From Actinomadura parmotrematis (GTDB lineage: Bacteria; Actinomycetota; Actinomycetes; Streptosporangiales; Streptosporangiaceae), in assembly GCF_019458805.1 (NCBI RefSeq), contig NZ_JAIBOA010000012.1, positions 179,986 through 243,985 on the forward strand: a stretch of 64,000 bases of DNA, in the 5' to 3' direction. A program made the position numbers and the translations under genes. Shown in pieces: positions 13,960-22,125 of the stretch (position 1 is the stretch's first letter; each line of letters opens with the position of its first letter). The notes under the pieces were generated by a model. That model was given only the letters and a program-made list of their open reading frames with translations, ran no database searches and was not told where the DNA came from.

Positions 13960-15093
13960 GTGACGACGGGACGAGGGCGCGGCGCCGCCCGCCTGGCCGC
14001 GGTGGCGGCGGCGGGCGCGCTCGCGCTCGGCTGCGAGTCGCCCGTGCCGTTCTACCGTCCCGGCGCGGGCGCCCCGGACGGCCCCGTCGCCGCGCTCGGC
14101 GCGCCCGCGCCCTACGTCGCGCCGGGCCCGCGCCCGCTGCCGTCGCTGGACGCCCGGACGGCGGTGTACGCCGGGACGGGCCCGGGGATGCTGGCGCCCG
14201 CCGCGCGCCGCAGCCCGCCGCGCCTCTACGTCGCGGGCGGCGGGGCCGTCGCCGTCGTGGACGCCCGCACCGGCCGCGTCGTCCGGCGGGTCCGGGCGCC
14301 GGGCGCCGACCGCGTCACCCAGTCGTGGGACCTGCGGCGCCTCTGGACGACCGGCGCCCGCACCGGCCCGCTCGGCCGCGCCGCCCGGCCCGGCGCGGGC
14401 GGCGTCCTGTACTTCACCCCCGACGGGCGCGAGGCGATGACCCTCGACGGGCGGCGGCTCGTCTTCCGCGCCCCCGGCACCCTGCGGGCGCGCGGCACGC
14501 TGCGGCTGCCGTGCGCGCCCGGCCACGCCGACTTCTCCGCCGACGGCGCGTTCATGCTGGCCAGCTGCGGTTCCGGGCGCGTCCTGCGGATCGACCCGGC
14601 GCGCCGGCGGGTCACCGGGACGCTGCCGCTGCCCGGCGGCGCGGCCCCCGGCGACCTGCGGCTCGCCCCCGACGGCGCCGCGTTCTTCGTCGCCGACGCC
14701 GCCCGCGGCGGGGTCTGGACGATCGACGGGGCCGCGCTCCGCAGTACCGGCTTCACCCCGACCGGCGCGGGCGCCCGCGCGCTCGCGCTGAGCCGCGACG
14801 CGCGCCGCCTGTTCGTCCTCGGGACGGCGACGCTCGCGGCCGTCGACACCGCCGCCGCGCAGACCGTCACCCGCTGGCCGCTGCCGCCCGGCGGGCCGCT
14901 CGCCTCCGGCGGCGTCTCGGCGGACGGGTCGCTGCTCTGGCTGATGTCGGCGGCGCGCGGCACCCTGTACGCGCTGTCCACCGGCGACGGGCGGCTGCTG
15001 CACCGGTTCCGCGTCGGCGGCCGCCCCCGCTCGGTGACGGTGCTGCCCCAGCCGGGCCGCCACACCCTCGGCGGCCCCGGCCTCTACCGCTGA
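13960..15093 (+). CDS. Beta-propeller lipoprotein
   Basis: This 377-residue protein has a short N-terminal hydrophobic stretch ending in the lipobox LALGC, with C25 the predicted lipidated cysteine. The rest looks like a YncE/NHL-type propeller, with recurring blades such as LYVAGGGAVAVVDARTGRVV and ALSRDARRLFVLG. It is probably anchored to the outer face of the membrane; no enzymatic motif is visible. It starts with GTG at 13960. Its stop codon is the first three bases of the 102-bp palindromic element at 15091. Confidence 0.72.
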   Translation: MTTGRGRGAARLAAVAAAGALALGCESPVPFYRPGAGAPDGPVAALGAPAPYVAPGPRPLPSLDARTAVYAGTGPGMLAPAARRSPPRLYVAGGGAVAVVDARTGRVVRRVRAPGADRVTQSWDLRRLWTTGARTGPLGRAARPGAGGVLYFTPDGREAMTLDGRRLVFRAPGTLRARGTLRLPCAPGHADFSADGAFMLASCGSGRVLRIDPARRRVTGTLPLPGGAAPGDLRLAPDGAAFFVADAARGGVWTIDGAALRSTGFTPTGAGARALALSRDARRLFVLGTATLAAVDTAAAQTVTRWPLPPGGPLASGGVSADGSLLWLMSAARGTLYALSTGDGRLLHRFRVGGRPRSVTVLPQPGRHTLGGPGLYR

Positions 15094-15192
15094 CCGCCCG
15101 GTCACCGTTCGTTGAGATGCGGCGTGTTGGCCTGTGGGAGCGTTCCCACAGGCCAACACGCCGCAAGTCGACGTGCGATGACCGGGCGGTCG
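15091..15192. repeat. 102-bp palindromic element, copy 1
   Basis: This is a near-perfect inverted repeat centred between 15141 and 15142. Outer arms are TGACCGCCCGGTCA (15091-15104) and TGACCGGGCGGTCG (15179-15192), 13 of 14 paired. The core 15119-15164 pairs GCGGCGTGTTGGCC with GGCCAACACGCCGC and is capped by a TGTGGGA/TCCCACA apex. It lies between two convergent genes, and the upstream gene takes its stop codon from it. Copy 2 at 31822 has the same length and layout with a different apex. It probably acts as a bidirectional terminator or REP-like element; no coding capacity is likely. Confidence 0.85.
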
Positions 15193-15195
15193 TGG

Positions 15196-18084
15196 TCAGT
15201 GGGCGCGGACGCGGGCGCCGGCGGGGGCGAGGTCCTCGATGAGCGACTCGGTCTCGGGCTGCAGGCGGTCGATCATCGGGTCGCGGGCCAGGTGGTCGCG
15301 CAGCTCGTCCACCACGACCTGCACCTGCGCGGCGTCGCCGAGCGCGTCGGTGGCGCGCAGCAGGTCGCGCCAGAGGCCCTCGTCCTCGGGCGCCAGGCGG
15401 AGCGCGGCGCGGGCGGCGCCGGCGGCCGCGCGCGGGTCGCCCTCGTCCAGGCGGAGCACGACCAGGCGGTGCGCGACGTCCACGACGCGGGCGGCCGCCT
15501 CGTACTCCAGGCTCGTCCCGGCGAGCCACCCGTACCGGCCGCGGGGGCGCCCGGCGAGCAGCGGGCCGCGCACGAGGTCCAGGGCGTAGGACATGTAGGC
15601 GCTCTCGGACGCCGGCTCGGCCGCCGACCGCCACACCAGCCACCGGAACACCGCCCAGTCGACCCGCACGTCCGAGCCGAGCCGGATGCGGCCCCGGTCG
15701 TCGTAGTACAGGTTCGGGCGGCCGCGCGCGTCGCGGCCGAGCCAGTCCGACACCCGCGCGATCGTCGCGTCCCGCACGCCGGTCGACACCCCGCGCGGCC
15801 AGACCGCGCCGCCGAGCACCGTCGGGTGCACGCCGTTCGGGTGCGTGGCGAGGAACACCAGCACCTCGGTGCACAGCTCGCGGCGCGCCTCGTCCATCGG
15901 GCCCGGCGCGGTGACCTCGATCGGGCCGAGCAGCCGGATGTCGGCCGCCGACCGCTCGGCGGACGGCGGCTCGGCCTCGCCGTCGTGGCCGGGCAGCGGC
16001 ACGGCGGGCGCGGACGCGGCGTGCCGGAACAGCTCGAACACGCCGCGGTACTGGTCCTCGGTGACGAGCTGGGCGTCCACCTCGAACCCGAGGACGCCGG
16101 CCCGCAGCCGCCCCTCGGCGTCCAGCTCCCACGTCCAGGTGGCGCCCTGCACGTCGCCGGGCACCAGGTGCCCGGCCGCCATCCGGGTGCCGGTGCGGGC
16201 GAGCGCGACGAGCCGGTCGGCCTCCCGCTCGGTCGGCTCGTCCGCCATGATCAGGTAGTGCGGCATCCAGGCCTCGCCGAACACCCCGCGGCTCCGGCCG
16301 GTCAGCACCGAGTCGACGCCGGACGCCGCGAGCGCCTGCCGCACCTCCTCGCCGCGGCCCTCCAGCTCCGGCAGCGCCTCGTCCAGCGACGACACGGCGC
16401 GGATGCGGTCGGGGGCGACCTCGGTGATGCCCTCGCCGAACTCCTGCCCGAACCCGACGACGGTGATCCGCATGTGGTCGGACCAGCGGTTGGTGGCGAG
16501 CTCCAGGGCGAGGGCGGCGAGCGCGGCGCGGCGCGTCGCCTCGTCCCCGGCGAGCGCGATGAGGCCGTGCGCGGCCTCCAGGTCGACCAGGATGCGGCCG
16601 TTCTCGTTCGTGCCGATCGACACGAGGCCCGGGTAGGGGGCGAGGACGTCGGACAGGTCGGCGTCCTGGAGGCCGGCGAGGGCGCCCGCGTCCAGGCGCC
16701 ACACCTGCCCGTCGTCGTGGGCCTGCCAGGGCGCCGGCGGGGTGCGGTCGGCGGGCGCGATCCACAGGTCGAGGCTGCCGGGGCCGAGGTGCACGCCGTA
16801 GACGGTCGGCAGGGCGCGGCCGCCCGCCGCCATCTGCTTGGACAGCTGGCGGAGGCCGAGGTCGAGGAGGCGGGCCGCGTCGTCGTCGGCGCCGACGCGC
16901 AGGGCGTGCTCGGTGACGGCGGCGCGCCCCTCGGGCGGCGGGACCATGTGGCCGAAGGCGCGCTGCCACATCTGCGTGCGGCGCCTGCGGCCGAGCGCGC
17001 CGAGCAGCCCGGCGGCGAGCAGCGACGCGAGCGCGAGGCCGTGCGGCCACTCGATGTCGAGCTTGACGGGCGCCTCGTGCTCCTTGCCGGGGACGTGCGC
17101 GCCGCCGCTGTCGGCACCGCCGCCGAGGGTGGCGGACGGCTGCGGCGCCGGCGCCCGGGGCGCCTGCGGGGCGGGCTGCGCGGCGTGCGCGGGCGGCGGC
17201 TTCGGCTGCTCCTGCTTCGGCGGCGCCTGCCGCTGCGCGGGCGGCTCGGGCGCGGGCTTCTCCGCCGGCGGCTCCGGGTGCGTGTCCCTGTGCGGGTGCC
17301 CGTAGCGGTAGTAGTCGTCGAGCTGGTCGGCGGGGATGACCTGCGCGCCCTTGGCGTCGTGCGGCATCTCCAGCACCCAGCCGGGCCGGATCAGGCTGGC
17401 GATGTGCAGCTTGGTGCCGTCGGGCTGGACGCGGCCCTTGTTCAGCTCGTAGATCTCCTTGTAGCGGCGGCCCTCGCCGAGGCTCTTCTCCGCGATCTCC
17501 CAGAGGCTCTCGTGGTGGCGCCCGGACGGCGGCTGCACCCGGTAGATCTTGGTGGTGCGCTCCTTGGCGTCCGGCAGGTCCGCGGCGGAGTGCGCGGCGA
17601 CCTGCCGCACGGTCGCCGGGGGCGCCTGGTGGAACTCGGCCGCCTGCGGCTGCATCGCCGGCGCCCGCGTCAGACCGCTCCCGGCAAAAGCCGGCATCAC
17701 CGCCGTCGTCGCGCTGAACAGCAGCAGCGCCGTGACGACGAGGCGGTGCACGAGGCTCTGCGTCCCGCCGGCGAGCGGCACCCGCACCGGCACGCCGACG
17801 CCGCGCACCCCGGCGTACACCTCCACGACCACGCAGAGTGCCAGCTGCAGCCAGGCCAGCCAGACGAGCACGACGAGGACGGTCAGCAGCGTGCTCGGGC
17901 CGACCTGCTGCGTCAGCTCCGCCTCGCTCGGCAGGTGGTCGGGGACCGGTGAACCGAACAGGGTCAGCAGCGCGTACGGCACTCCGACGAGCAGCGCGGC
18001 CAGGGCGAGGAGGGCGCCCAGCCCGGCGAGCACGTCTCCCGCGCCGCGCCGGTGCTTGATCTTCACGGGCTGTCGGGTCGCCAT
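15196..18084 (-). CDS. Membrane protein with LysM and bacterial transcriptional activator (BTAD) domains
   Basis: This protein of about 962 residues has hydrophobic segments near residues 20-45, 65-95 and 112-135. A LysM-like region follows (about 180-243; ESLWEIAEKSLGEGRRYKEIYELN), then a Pro/Gln/Ala-rich linker and another membrane segment near 350-372. The large C-terminal part carries a BTAD-type alpha-helical domain over the last 150 or so residues, with a winged-helix-like region before it (TVLGGAVWPRGVSTGVRDATIARV). Such proteins occur near Tad loci in actinomycetes and may link wall status to transcription, which is inference. The ATG at 18084 is preferred over a GTG one codon upstream. 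Confidence 0.82.
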   Translation of the reverse strand: MATRQPVKIKHRRGAGDVLAGLGALLALAALLVGVPYALLTLFGSPVPDHLPSEAELTQQVGPSTLLTVLVVLVWLAWLQLALCVVVEVYAGVRGVGVPVRVPLAGGTQSLVHRLVVTALLLFSATTAVMPAFAGSGLTRAPAMQPQAAEFHQAPPATVRQVAAHSAADLPDAKERTTKIYRVQPPSGRHHESLWEIAEKSLGEGRRYKEIYELNKGRVQPDGTKLHIASLIRPGWVLEMPHDAKGAQVIPADQLDDYYRYGHPHRDTHPEPPAEKPAPEPPAQRQAPPKQEQPKPPPAHAAQPAPQAPRAPAPQPSATLGGGADSGGAHVPGKEHEAPVKLDIEWPHGLALASLLAAGLLGALGRRRRTQMWQRAFGHMVPPPEGRAAVTEHALRVGADDDAARLLDLGLRQLSKQMAAGGRALPTVYGVHLGPGSLDLWIAPADRTPPAPWQAHDDGQVWRLDAGALAGLQDADLSDVLAPYPGLVSIGTNENGRILVDLEAAHGLIALAGDEATRRAALAALALELATNRWSDHMRITVVGFGQEFGEGITEVAPDRIRAVSSLDEALPELEGRGEEVRQALAASGVDSVLTGRSRGVFGEAWMPHYLIMADEPTEREADRLVALARTGTRMAAGHLVPGDVQGATWTWELDAEGRLRAGVLGFEVDAQLVTEDQYRGVFELFRHAASAPAVPLPGHDGEAEPPSAERSAADIRLLGPIEVTAPGPMDEARRELCTEVLVFLATHPNGVHPTVLGGAVWPRGVSTGVRDATIARVSDWLGRDARGRPNLYYDDRGRIRLGSDVRVDWAVFRWLVWRSAAEPASESAYMSYALDLVRGPLLAGRPRGRYGWLAGTSLEYEAAARVVDVAHRLVVLRLDEGDPRAAAGAARAALRLAPEDEGLWRDLLRATDALGDAAQVQVVVDELRDHLARDPMIDRLQPETESLIEDLAPAGARVRAH

Positions 18085-18378
18085 CACATCCCCGCCGGTT
18101 CATCCGATGTCGCTGTTTCGGTGGAGCACTCGCCGTGGCTGACATCGTAGACGCGACCGCCCCGTACGCAATGGCGGGCGTCTCCCGGCCCAATTGCGAA
18201 GCTGTCACGGTCCACCGTCAAGGCCCGGCGGCGGAGACCGTCCGTCCCTTCCGCCTCATTGGCGCGCAGCCGTCACAGCAATTCTTCCGCGGCCGTGCCA
18301 CCCTGCACTTACATGATCTTTTTTCGGGCCGCCGCGACGAATTCGGCGGCCCCGCATTCCGCGCGCCGCCGATCGCGT

Positions 18379-18762
18379 TCACGCAGTTGAGTCCCGCTGT
18401 CGAGAAAAGCGCTCCCCGAGCTCCCCGAAGGGCCGCCCGTCCTCCCCGAAAATCTCCATGTACCGATCGAGGCGCGTGAACGACCGGTCGAGCAGATCCC
18501 CGTCGCCGTCCTCGTCCAAGTCGATCTCCTTCACCTCGGCCAGCCCCAGGAAGCGCCAGACGACGGCTTCCCCCTCCCCGTTGACGCCCTCGGTCTCCCC
18601 CTCGCGCCCCGCCGCCTCGGCCCGCTCCACCGCGTCTTCCTCGGACGCGGCGCGCACGAGCCGCACCGTCTCCCAGTACAGGTCGACGCGTCCCGCCACC
18701 GTGATCTCGTACAGCAGCACGGCGGCGTACCGTCGCCCCGCCCCCGCCCCCCGCTCGCCCAT
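18379..18762 (-). CDS. DUF4288-like protein
   Basis: This 127-residue soluble protein resembles the DUF4288 family, with YAAVLLYEI near the start, YWETVRLVRAASEEDAVERA in the middle, and VVWRFLGLAEVKEID, where a conserved Trp-Arg-Phe/Leu segment is typical. The C-terminal part is strongly charged. The family has no established function. It lies upstream of the LysM/BTAD gene on the same strand, separated by 294 bases in which I see no gene but somewhat lower GC, probably the promoter of that downstream gene. Confidence 0.7.
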   Translation of the reverse strand: MGERGAGAGRRYAAVLLYEITVAGRVDLYWETVRLVRAASEEDAVERAEAAGREGETEGVNGEGEAVVWRFLGLAEVKEIDLDEDGDGDLLDRSFTRLDRYMEIFGEDGRPFGELGERFSRQRDSTA

Positions 18763-18818
18763 GGCGTTACGATCCCCGCGCCCGCCCGGATCCGAACCCC
18801 TCTCCCCCGGAGGCCGCC

Positions 18819-19442
18819 ATGTCCGCCCTCGTGTTCCTCGGCGCCTCGCTGCTGCTCGCGCTGACGCCGGGCGCCAACAACCTGCTCGCCCTGCAGAACG
18901 CGATCCGGCACGGGCGGCGCCTCGCCCTGGGCGCGCTCGCCGGCCGCCTCGCCGCCTTCGCCATCATGATCACCGCGGTGGCGGCGGGGCTCGGGCCGCT
19001 CCTCGCCCGCTCCGAGCGGGTCCTCACCACGATCAAGTGGCTCGGCGTCGCCTACCTGCTCTACCTCGGCGCCCGCACGCTCTGGGACGCCCTGCGCCGC
19101 CCCGCCCCGGACGCCCCGGCCGAGGACGCGCCCGCGGACGCGCCCGGCCTGCGGCCGCTCGCGCGCAAGGAGTTCCTCGTCGCGATCACCAATCCCAAGG
19201 CGCTGCTGATCTTCACGGCGTTCCTGCCGCAGTTCATCGACCCGGGCATGTCGGCGCCGCTCCAGTTCGCCTGGCTCGGTCCCCTCTACCTGCTCGCCGA
19301 GTCGCTCGCGGCGACCGCCTACTGCCTGCTCGGCGGCGCCCTGAAGGCGATGCGCACGTCCCGCGCCTTCCGCCGCCGCCTCGACCAGGGCACCGGCGCC
19401 GTCCTCCTCGGCCTCGCCGCCCTCCTCGCCGCCGACCACTGA
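18819..19442 (+). CDS. LysE/RhtB family translocator
   Basis: This 207-residue inner-membrane protein has about six hydrophobic segments and the LysE-family signature TPGANNLLALQNAIRHGRR near the N-terminus, plus the NPKALLIFTAFLPQFI motif in the second half. Relatives export amino acids such as lysine, threonine or homoserine lactones; the substrate here is unknown. The ATG at 18819 follows GGAGG with good spacing. It is divergent from the DUF4288 gene. Confidence 0.88.
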   Translation: MSALVFLGASLLLALTPGANNLLALQNAIRHGRRLALGALAGRLAAFAIMITAVAAGLGPLLARSERVLTTIKWLGVAYLLYLGARTLWDALRRPAPDAPAEDAPADAPGLRPLARKEFLVAITNPKALLIFTAFLPQFIDPGMSAPLQFAWLGPLYLLAESLAATAYCLLGGALKAMRTSRAFRRRLDQGTGAVLLGLAALLAADH

Positions 19443-19545
19443 CCCGCCGCCGCGTCCGGGCTACGTTGAAGCCATGCGCGCCCGGCCGCCCGACACGGGC
19501 GAGGACCCCACCGCACTCCCCCCCTTCGAGCGGGGAAGGGCGCCG

Positions 19546-20286
19546 GTGACTCGCGGACTGGTCCTCTTCGACCTCGACGGGACGCTGTTCGACCACCGGG
19601 CGTCGATGCTCGCCGGGGTGGGGCGGCTCATCGCGGACGCGGCGGTGCCCGCGCCCGATCCGGACGCGCTGGTGCTGCTCTGGCGCGAGCTGGAGGAGCG
19701 CCACATGCGCGAGTTCCTGGACGGCGCGTGCTCGTTCGCCGAGCAGCGCCGCCGGCGGCTGCGCGGCTTCCTGCCCGCGCTCGGCGAGCCCGTCCCGGCC
19801 GACGACGCGGGCCTGGACGCCTGGTTCGCCGGGCGGTACCGGCCCCATTACGAGGCCGCCTGGCGGGCCTTCCCCGACGCGCGCCCCTGCCTGGACGCGC
19901 TGCGGGCGCTGCCCGCGCCGCCGCGCGTCGCCGTCCTCACCAACGGCGACGCCGCGCAGCAGGAGGCCAAGCTCGCCCGCATCGGCCTGCGCGACCGGTT
20001 CGAGGCCGTCCTCACGCCCGCCGACCTCGGGACGGCGAAGCCCGACCCGGCCGCGTTCACCGCCGCCTGCCGCCTGCTCGGCGCCGCCCCTGACTCCGCC
20101 GTCAGCGTCGGCGACTGGTGGGAGGGCGACGCCGTCGCCGCCCGCCGCGCGGGCCTCACCGGCATCTGGCTCGACCGCGGCCCCGACGTGACCTCCGAAT
20201 GGCCCGCCGACCCCGGCGACGTCCCCCGCATCGACCTCCTCACCGACCTCCCCGCCCACCTGTTACCGGTAGGTTCGGAGACATGA
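19546..20286 (+). CDS. HAD family hydrolase
   Basis: This 246-residue haloacid-dehalogenase-like phosphatase shows the nucleophile motif FDLDGT (D9, general acid D11), motif II VLTNG, motif III KPDPAAF with its lysine, and motif IV SVGDWWEGD. A helical cap lies between motifs I and II. The substrate is unknown; YjjG/YfnB-like nucleotide or sugar phosphatases are the nearest type. I chose the GTG at 19546, preceded by GGGGAAGGG. The ATG at 19474 would add 24 residues without family support. Its stop overlaps the next gene's start (ATGA). Confidence 0.85.
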   Translation: MTRGLVLFDLDGTLFDHRASMLAGVGRLIADAAVPAPDPDALVLLWRELEERHMREFLDGACSFAEQRRRRLRGFLPALGEPVPADDAGLDAWFAGRYRPHYEAAWRAFPDARPCLDALRALPAPPRVAVLTNGDAAQQEAKLARIGLRDRFEAVLTPADLGTAKPDPAAFTAACRLLGAAPDSAVSVGDWWEGDAVAARRAGLTGIWLDRGPDVTSEWPADPGDVPRIDLLTDLPAHLLPVGSET

Positions 20287-20579
20287 GCGACCAGCCGGTC
20301 ACCGGCACCGTCAAGGAGTGGCACGACGAGGACGGCTGGGGCGTGCTGACCTCGCCCGGGGTGCCGGGCGACGTCTGGGCGCACTTCTCGATGGTCCGCA
20401 CCGGTGGCTCGTACGCGACCCTCGCGACCGGCGAGACCGTCGAGTTCACCTGGGAGCGCGGCGACCAGGACGGCTACGCCTACCGCGCGATCGACGTCCG
20501 CCGGCCCGGCGAGCCCGAGCGGCCTCCGGCCGACGGCGGCCCCGGTTACACCTCCGAGGTGCGCGTCACCTACGAGTGA
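20283..20579 (+). CDS. Cold-shock domain protein
   Basis: This 98-residue protein is a single cold-shock (OB-fold) domain with a short tail. GTVKEWHDEDGWGVLTS holds a degenerate RNP1 (WGVL in place of the usual GFGFI) and DVWAHFS is the RNP2-type strand. It then runs through GETVEFTWERGDQDGY. It probably binds single-stranded RNA or DNA. Replacement of key aromatic residues suggests weaker or altered binding than CspA. The ATG overlaps the HAD stop, so the two are co-translated. Confidence 0.83.
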   Translation: MSDQPVTGTVKEWHDEDGWGVLTSPGVPGDVWAHFSMVRTGGSYATLATGETVEFTWERGDQDGYAYRAIDVRRPGEPERPPADGGPGYTSEVRVTYE

Positions 20580-20591
20580 CGCCCGGGGACG

Positions 20592-21014
20592 TCAGTTCCC
20601 GGTGACGGGGACGGCGCTGGCGGTGGCGGCCATGGTGAAGTCGCCGAGGCCGGGGATGATGCCGAGGATCTGCGGGTGGACGGTGATCTGGACGCGGACG
20701 GTGACGCGGTCCTGGGTGGCGGCGCAGTCGCTGCCGCTGACGCGGGTGTCGTAGTCGGCGAGCAGGTCGCAGGCCGCCGCCTCGGCGCGGCCGGGGTCGA
20801 TGACCGGCCGGCCCGTCTCGCGGAGGGCGGCGTCGTCGATCTGGTTGGCGCCGGCGCGGGCGGCCTGCTCGGCCATGTCGGCGGCGCGCTGGCGGGCGTG
20901 GATGGCGAGGCCGCCGTCCACCAGCAGGCCCGCCAGCATCAGCACGACGGGCGTGAACAGCACGACGTACAGCGAGATCGTCCCGCGGTCGCGGCGGTCG
21001 CGCGGCCCGGTCAC
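20592..21014 (-). CDS. TadG/TadE-like secreted or membrane protein, last gene of the Tad locus
   Basis: This 140-residue protein begins with RDRGTISLYVVLFTPVVLMLAGLLVDGG, a TadE/TadG-type N-terminal hydrophobic helix preceded by Arg residues and Gly. It then continues as a soluble region with a conserved Cys pair. Such pseudopilins are thought to be minor components or assembly factors of Flp pili. The GTG start at 21014 overlaps the stop of the preceding gene (GTGA). It ends 12 bases from the convergent cold-shock gene. Confidence 0.78.
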   Translation of the reverse strand: MTGPRDRRDRGTISLYVVLFTPVVLMLAGLLVDGGLAIHARQRAADMAEQAARAGANQIDDAALRETGRPVIDPGRAEAAACDLLADYDTRVSGSDCAATQDRVTVRVQITVHPQILGIIPGLGDFTMAATASAVPVTGN

Positions 21015-21451
21015 GGCGCGTCCCCGCCGCCGCGGTAGGTGTACTCGTCGACGGGCGCGACGGCGCGGCCGGTGAGGCGCTTGGTGCCGGGCAGGCCGAT
21101 GAGGGCCATGTCGCCGAGGTCCACGTCGCAGCTGATCGTCACCGCGACGCGGCCGCCGGGCCCCCAGTCGCCGAGGTCCACCGCGACCTGCGGGCCGCCC
21201 GCGCACCAGGACCGGCCCGCCAGGCTGTCGTCGGCCGACTCGCGGGCCAGGTCGGCGGCGCCGCCCGCCGAGCGGGCCACCGACGCCGAGCGGACGGCGT
21301 CGCGGGCGGCGCCCTCGACCTGGCTGCGCGCGTCCACCAGCCGGCCGAGGCCCGCCAGGAACAGCAGGAACATCACGAACAGCGGGGTCGCGATCACCAT
21401 CTCCAGCGACATGGCGCCCCGGTCGCCGCGGCGGCCCGTCCGGCGGCTCAT
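21011..21451 (-). CDS. TadE-like pilus assembly protein
   Basis: This 146-residue protein has a short basic N-terminus and the TadE signature RGAMSLEMVIATPLFVMFLLFLAGLGRL, in which Glu follows Gly by five residues as in type IV prepilin-like sites. A secreted domain with two cysteines follows. It is one of three adjacent TadE/G-type genes. The ATG overlaps the preceding stop (ATGA), so they are co-translated. Confidence 0.82.
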   Translation of the reverse strand: MSRRTGRRGDRGAMSLEMVIATPLFVMFLLFLAGLGRLVDARSQVEGAARDAVRSASVARSAGGAADLARESADDSLAGRSWCAGGPQVAVDLGDWGPGGRVAVTISCDVDLGDMALIGLPGTKRLTGRAVAPVDEYTYRGGGDAP

Positions 21452-21876
21452 CCGGCGCCCCCCTGGCAGGCGGTGCCGGCGCCGACGTCGGGCCGGAAGC
21501 ACTCGACGGGGCCGCGCGAGCGCTGCGTCACGTGGACGGTCATGAACGGCACCACCCGGATCGCCGTGCCGCTGACCTGGACCCAGCGCTGGTCGCCGCC
21601 CTCCCCTGAGGTGACGGTCAGGCCGGCGATGAGGTGCGGGCCGATCTGGTCGACGTCGCGGCGGGCGCGGTCCTCGGCGGCGGCCTGCCAGCCGCCGCCG
21701 GCCGGCGCGGTGCGGGCGACGCGCGCGCCGGCCTGGGCGGCGGCGAGCGCGACCTGGCGGGCGTGGTAGACCATCGCGAACTGCACGGTGGCCAGCAGCA
21801 CCAGCACGATGATCGGCGTGAGCAGCGCGAACTCCAGCGCCGAGGCGCCCCGGTCCTCGCTCCACCGCCCGGCCAT
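21448..21876 (-). CDS. TadE-like pilus assembly protein
   Basis: This 142-residue protein carries the TadE motif DRGASALEFALLTPIIVLVLLATVQFAMVYHARQVALAAAQAG in its first 60 residues, followed by a secreted region ending in a Cys-containing tail. The GASALEF prepilin-like site parallels that of the Flp pilin next door. The ATG at 21876 shares one base with the flp stop (TGATG). The longer upstream frame is antisense-type noise. Confidence 0.84.
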   Translation of the reverse strand: MAGRWSEDRGASALEFALLTPIIVLVLLATVQFAMVYHARQVALAAAQAGARVARTAPAGGGWQAAAEDRARRDVDQIGPHLIAGLTVTSGEGGDQRWVQVSGTAIRVVPFMTVHVTQRSRGPVECFRPDVGAGTACQGGAG

Positions 21877-22091
21877 CACTCGGTGTCGGTGTTGATGGTG
21901 TTGGCCTTGTCGATGATCAGTTTCTTGATGATGGCGGCGATGGTCACCGTGATGACCGCCAGCACCGCGGTGATGATCGCCCACTCCAGGGCGGACGCGC
22001 CGCGGCTGAGGTCCTCGCGGCGGGCGCGGTCCAGCCGGACGGCGAGCAGCGCCCGCAGGTAGACGACCGCCGGGTCGTTGAGGGGGTTCAT
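21876..22091 (-). CDS. flp: Flp/Fap-type major pilin
   Basis: This 71-residue protein is a small type IVb (Flp) pilin precursor. A leader of about 31 residues is followed by a prepilin peptidase site RG/ASALEWA with Glu at +5, then a single hydrophobic helix of about 22 residues and a short polar tail rich in Lys, Asn and Thr. It would polymerise into a thin adhesive pilus. The gene sits between tadC and the tadE genes. No prepilin peptidase gene is present in this window. Confidence 0.87.
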   Translation of the reverse strand: MNPLNDPAVVYLRALLAVRLDRARREDLSRGASALEWAIITAVLAVITVTIAAIIKKLIIDKANTINTDTE

Positions 22092-22125
22092 CGGCTTCTC
22101 CTGATCGAGGGGGACGGGGGTGCGG

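Noticed and set aside
12742..15159. Minus-strand frame across the NYN and propeller genes
   Set aside because: It reads through the palindromic element and opposes two well-supported genes; low complexity.
15091..15192. Palindromic element as a CRISPR repeat, insertion sequence or rho-dependent site
   Set aside because: There is no repeat-spacer array, transposase or flanking target duplication, and only two copies lie in the window at distant sites.
15112..17952. Plus-strand frame of over 900 codons opposite the LysM/BTAD gene
   Set aside because: It begins inside the palindromic element and shows no domain; the minus strand has clear LysM-like and BTAD-like regions.
19474..19545. Longer HAD start at ATG 19474
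   Set aside because: It adds 24 unconserved residues, while GTG 19546 has a strong ribosome site and places the DxD motif at the family position.
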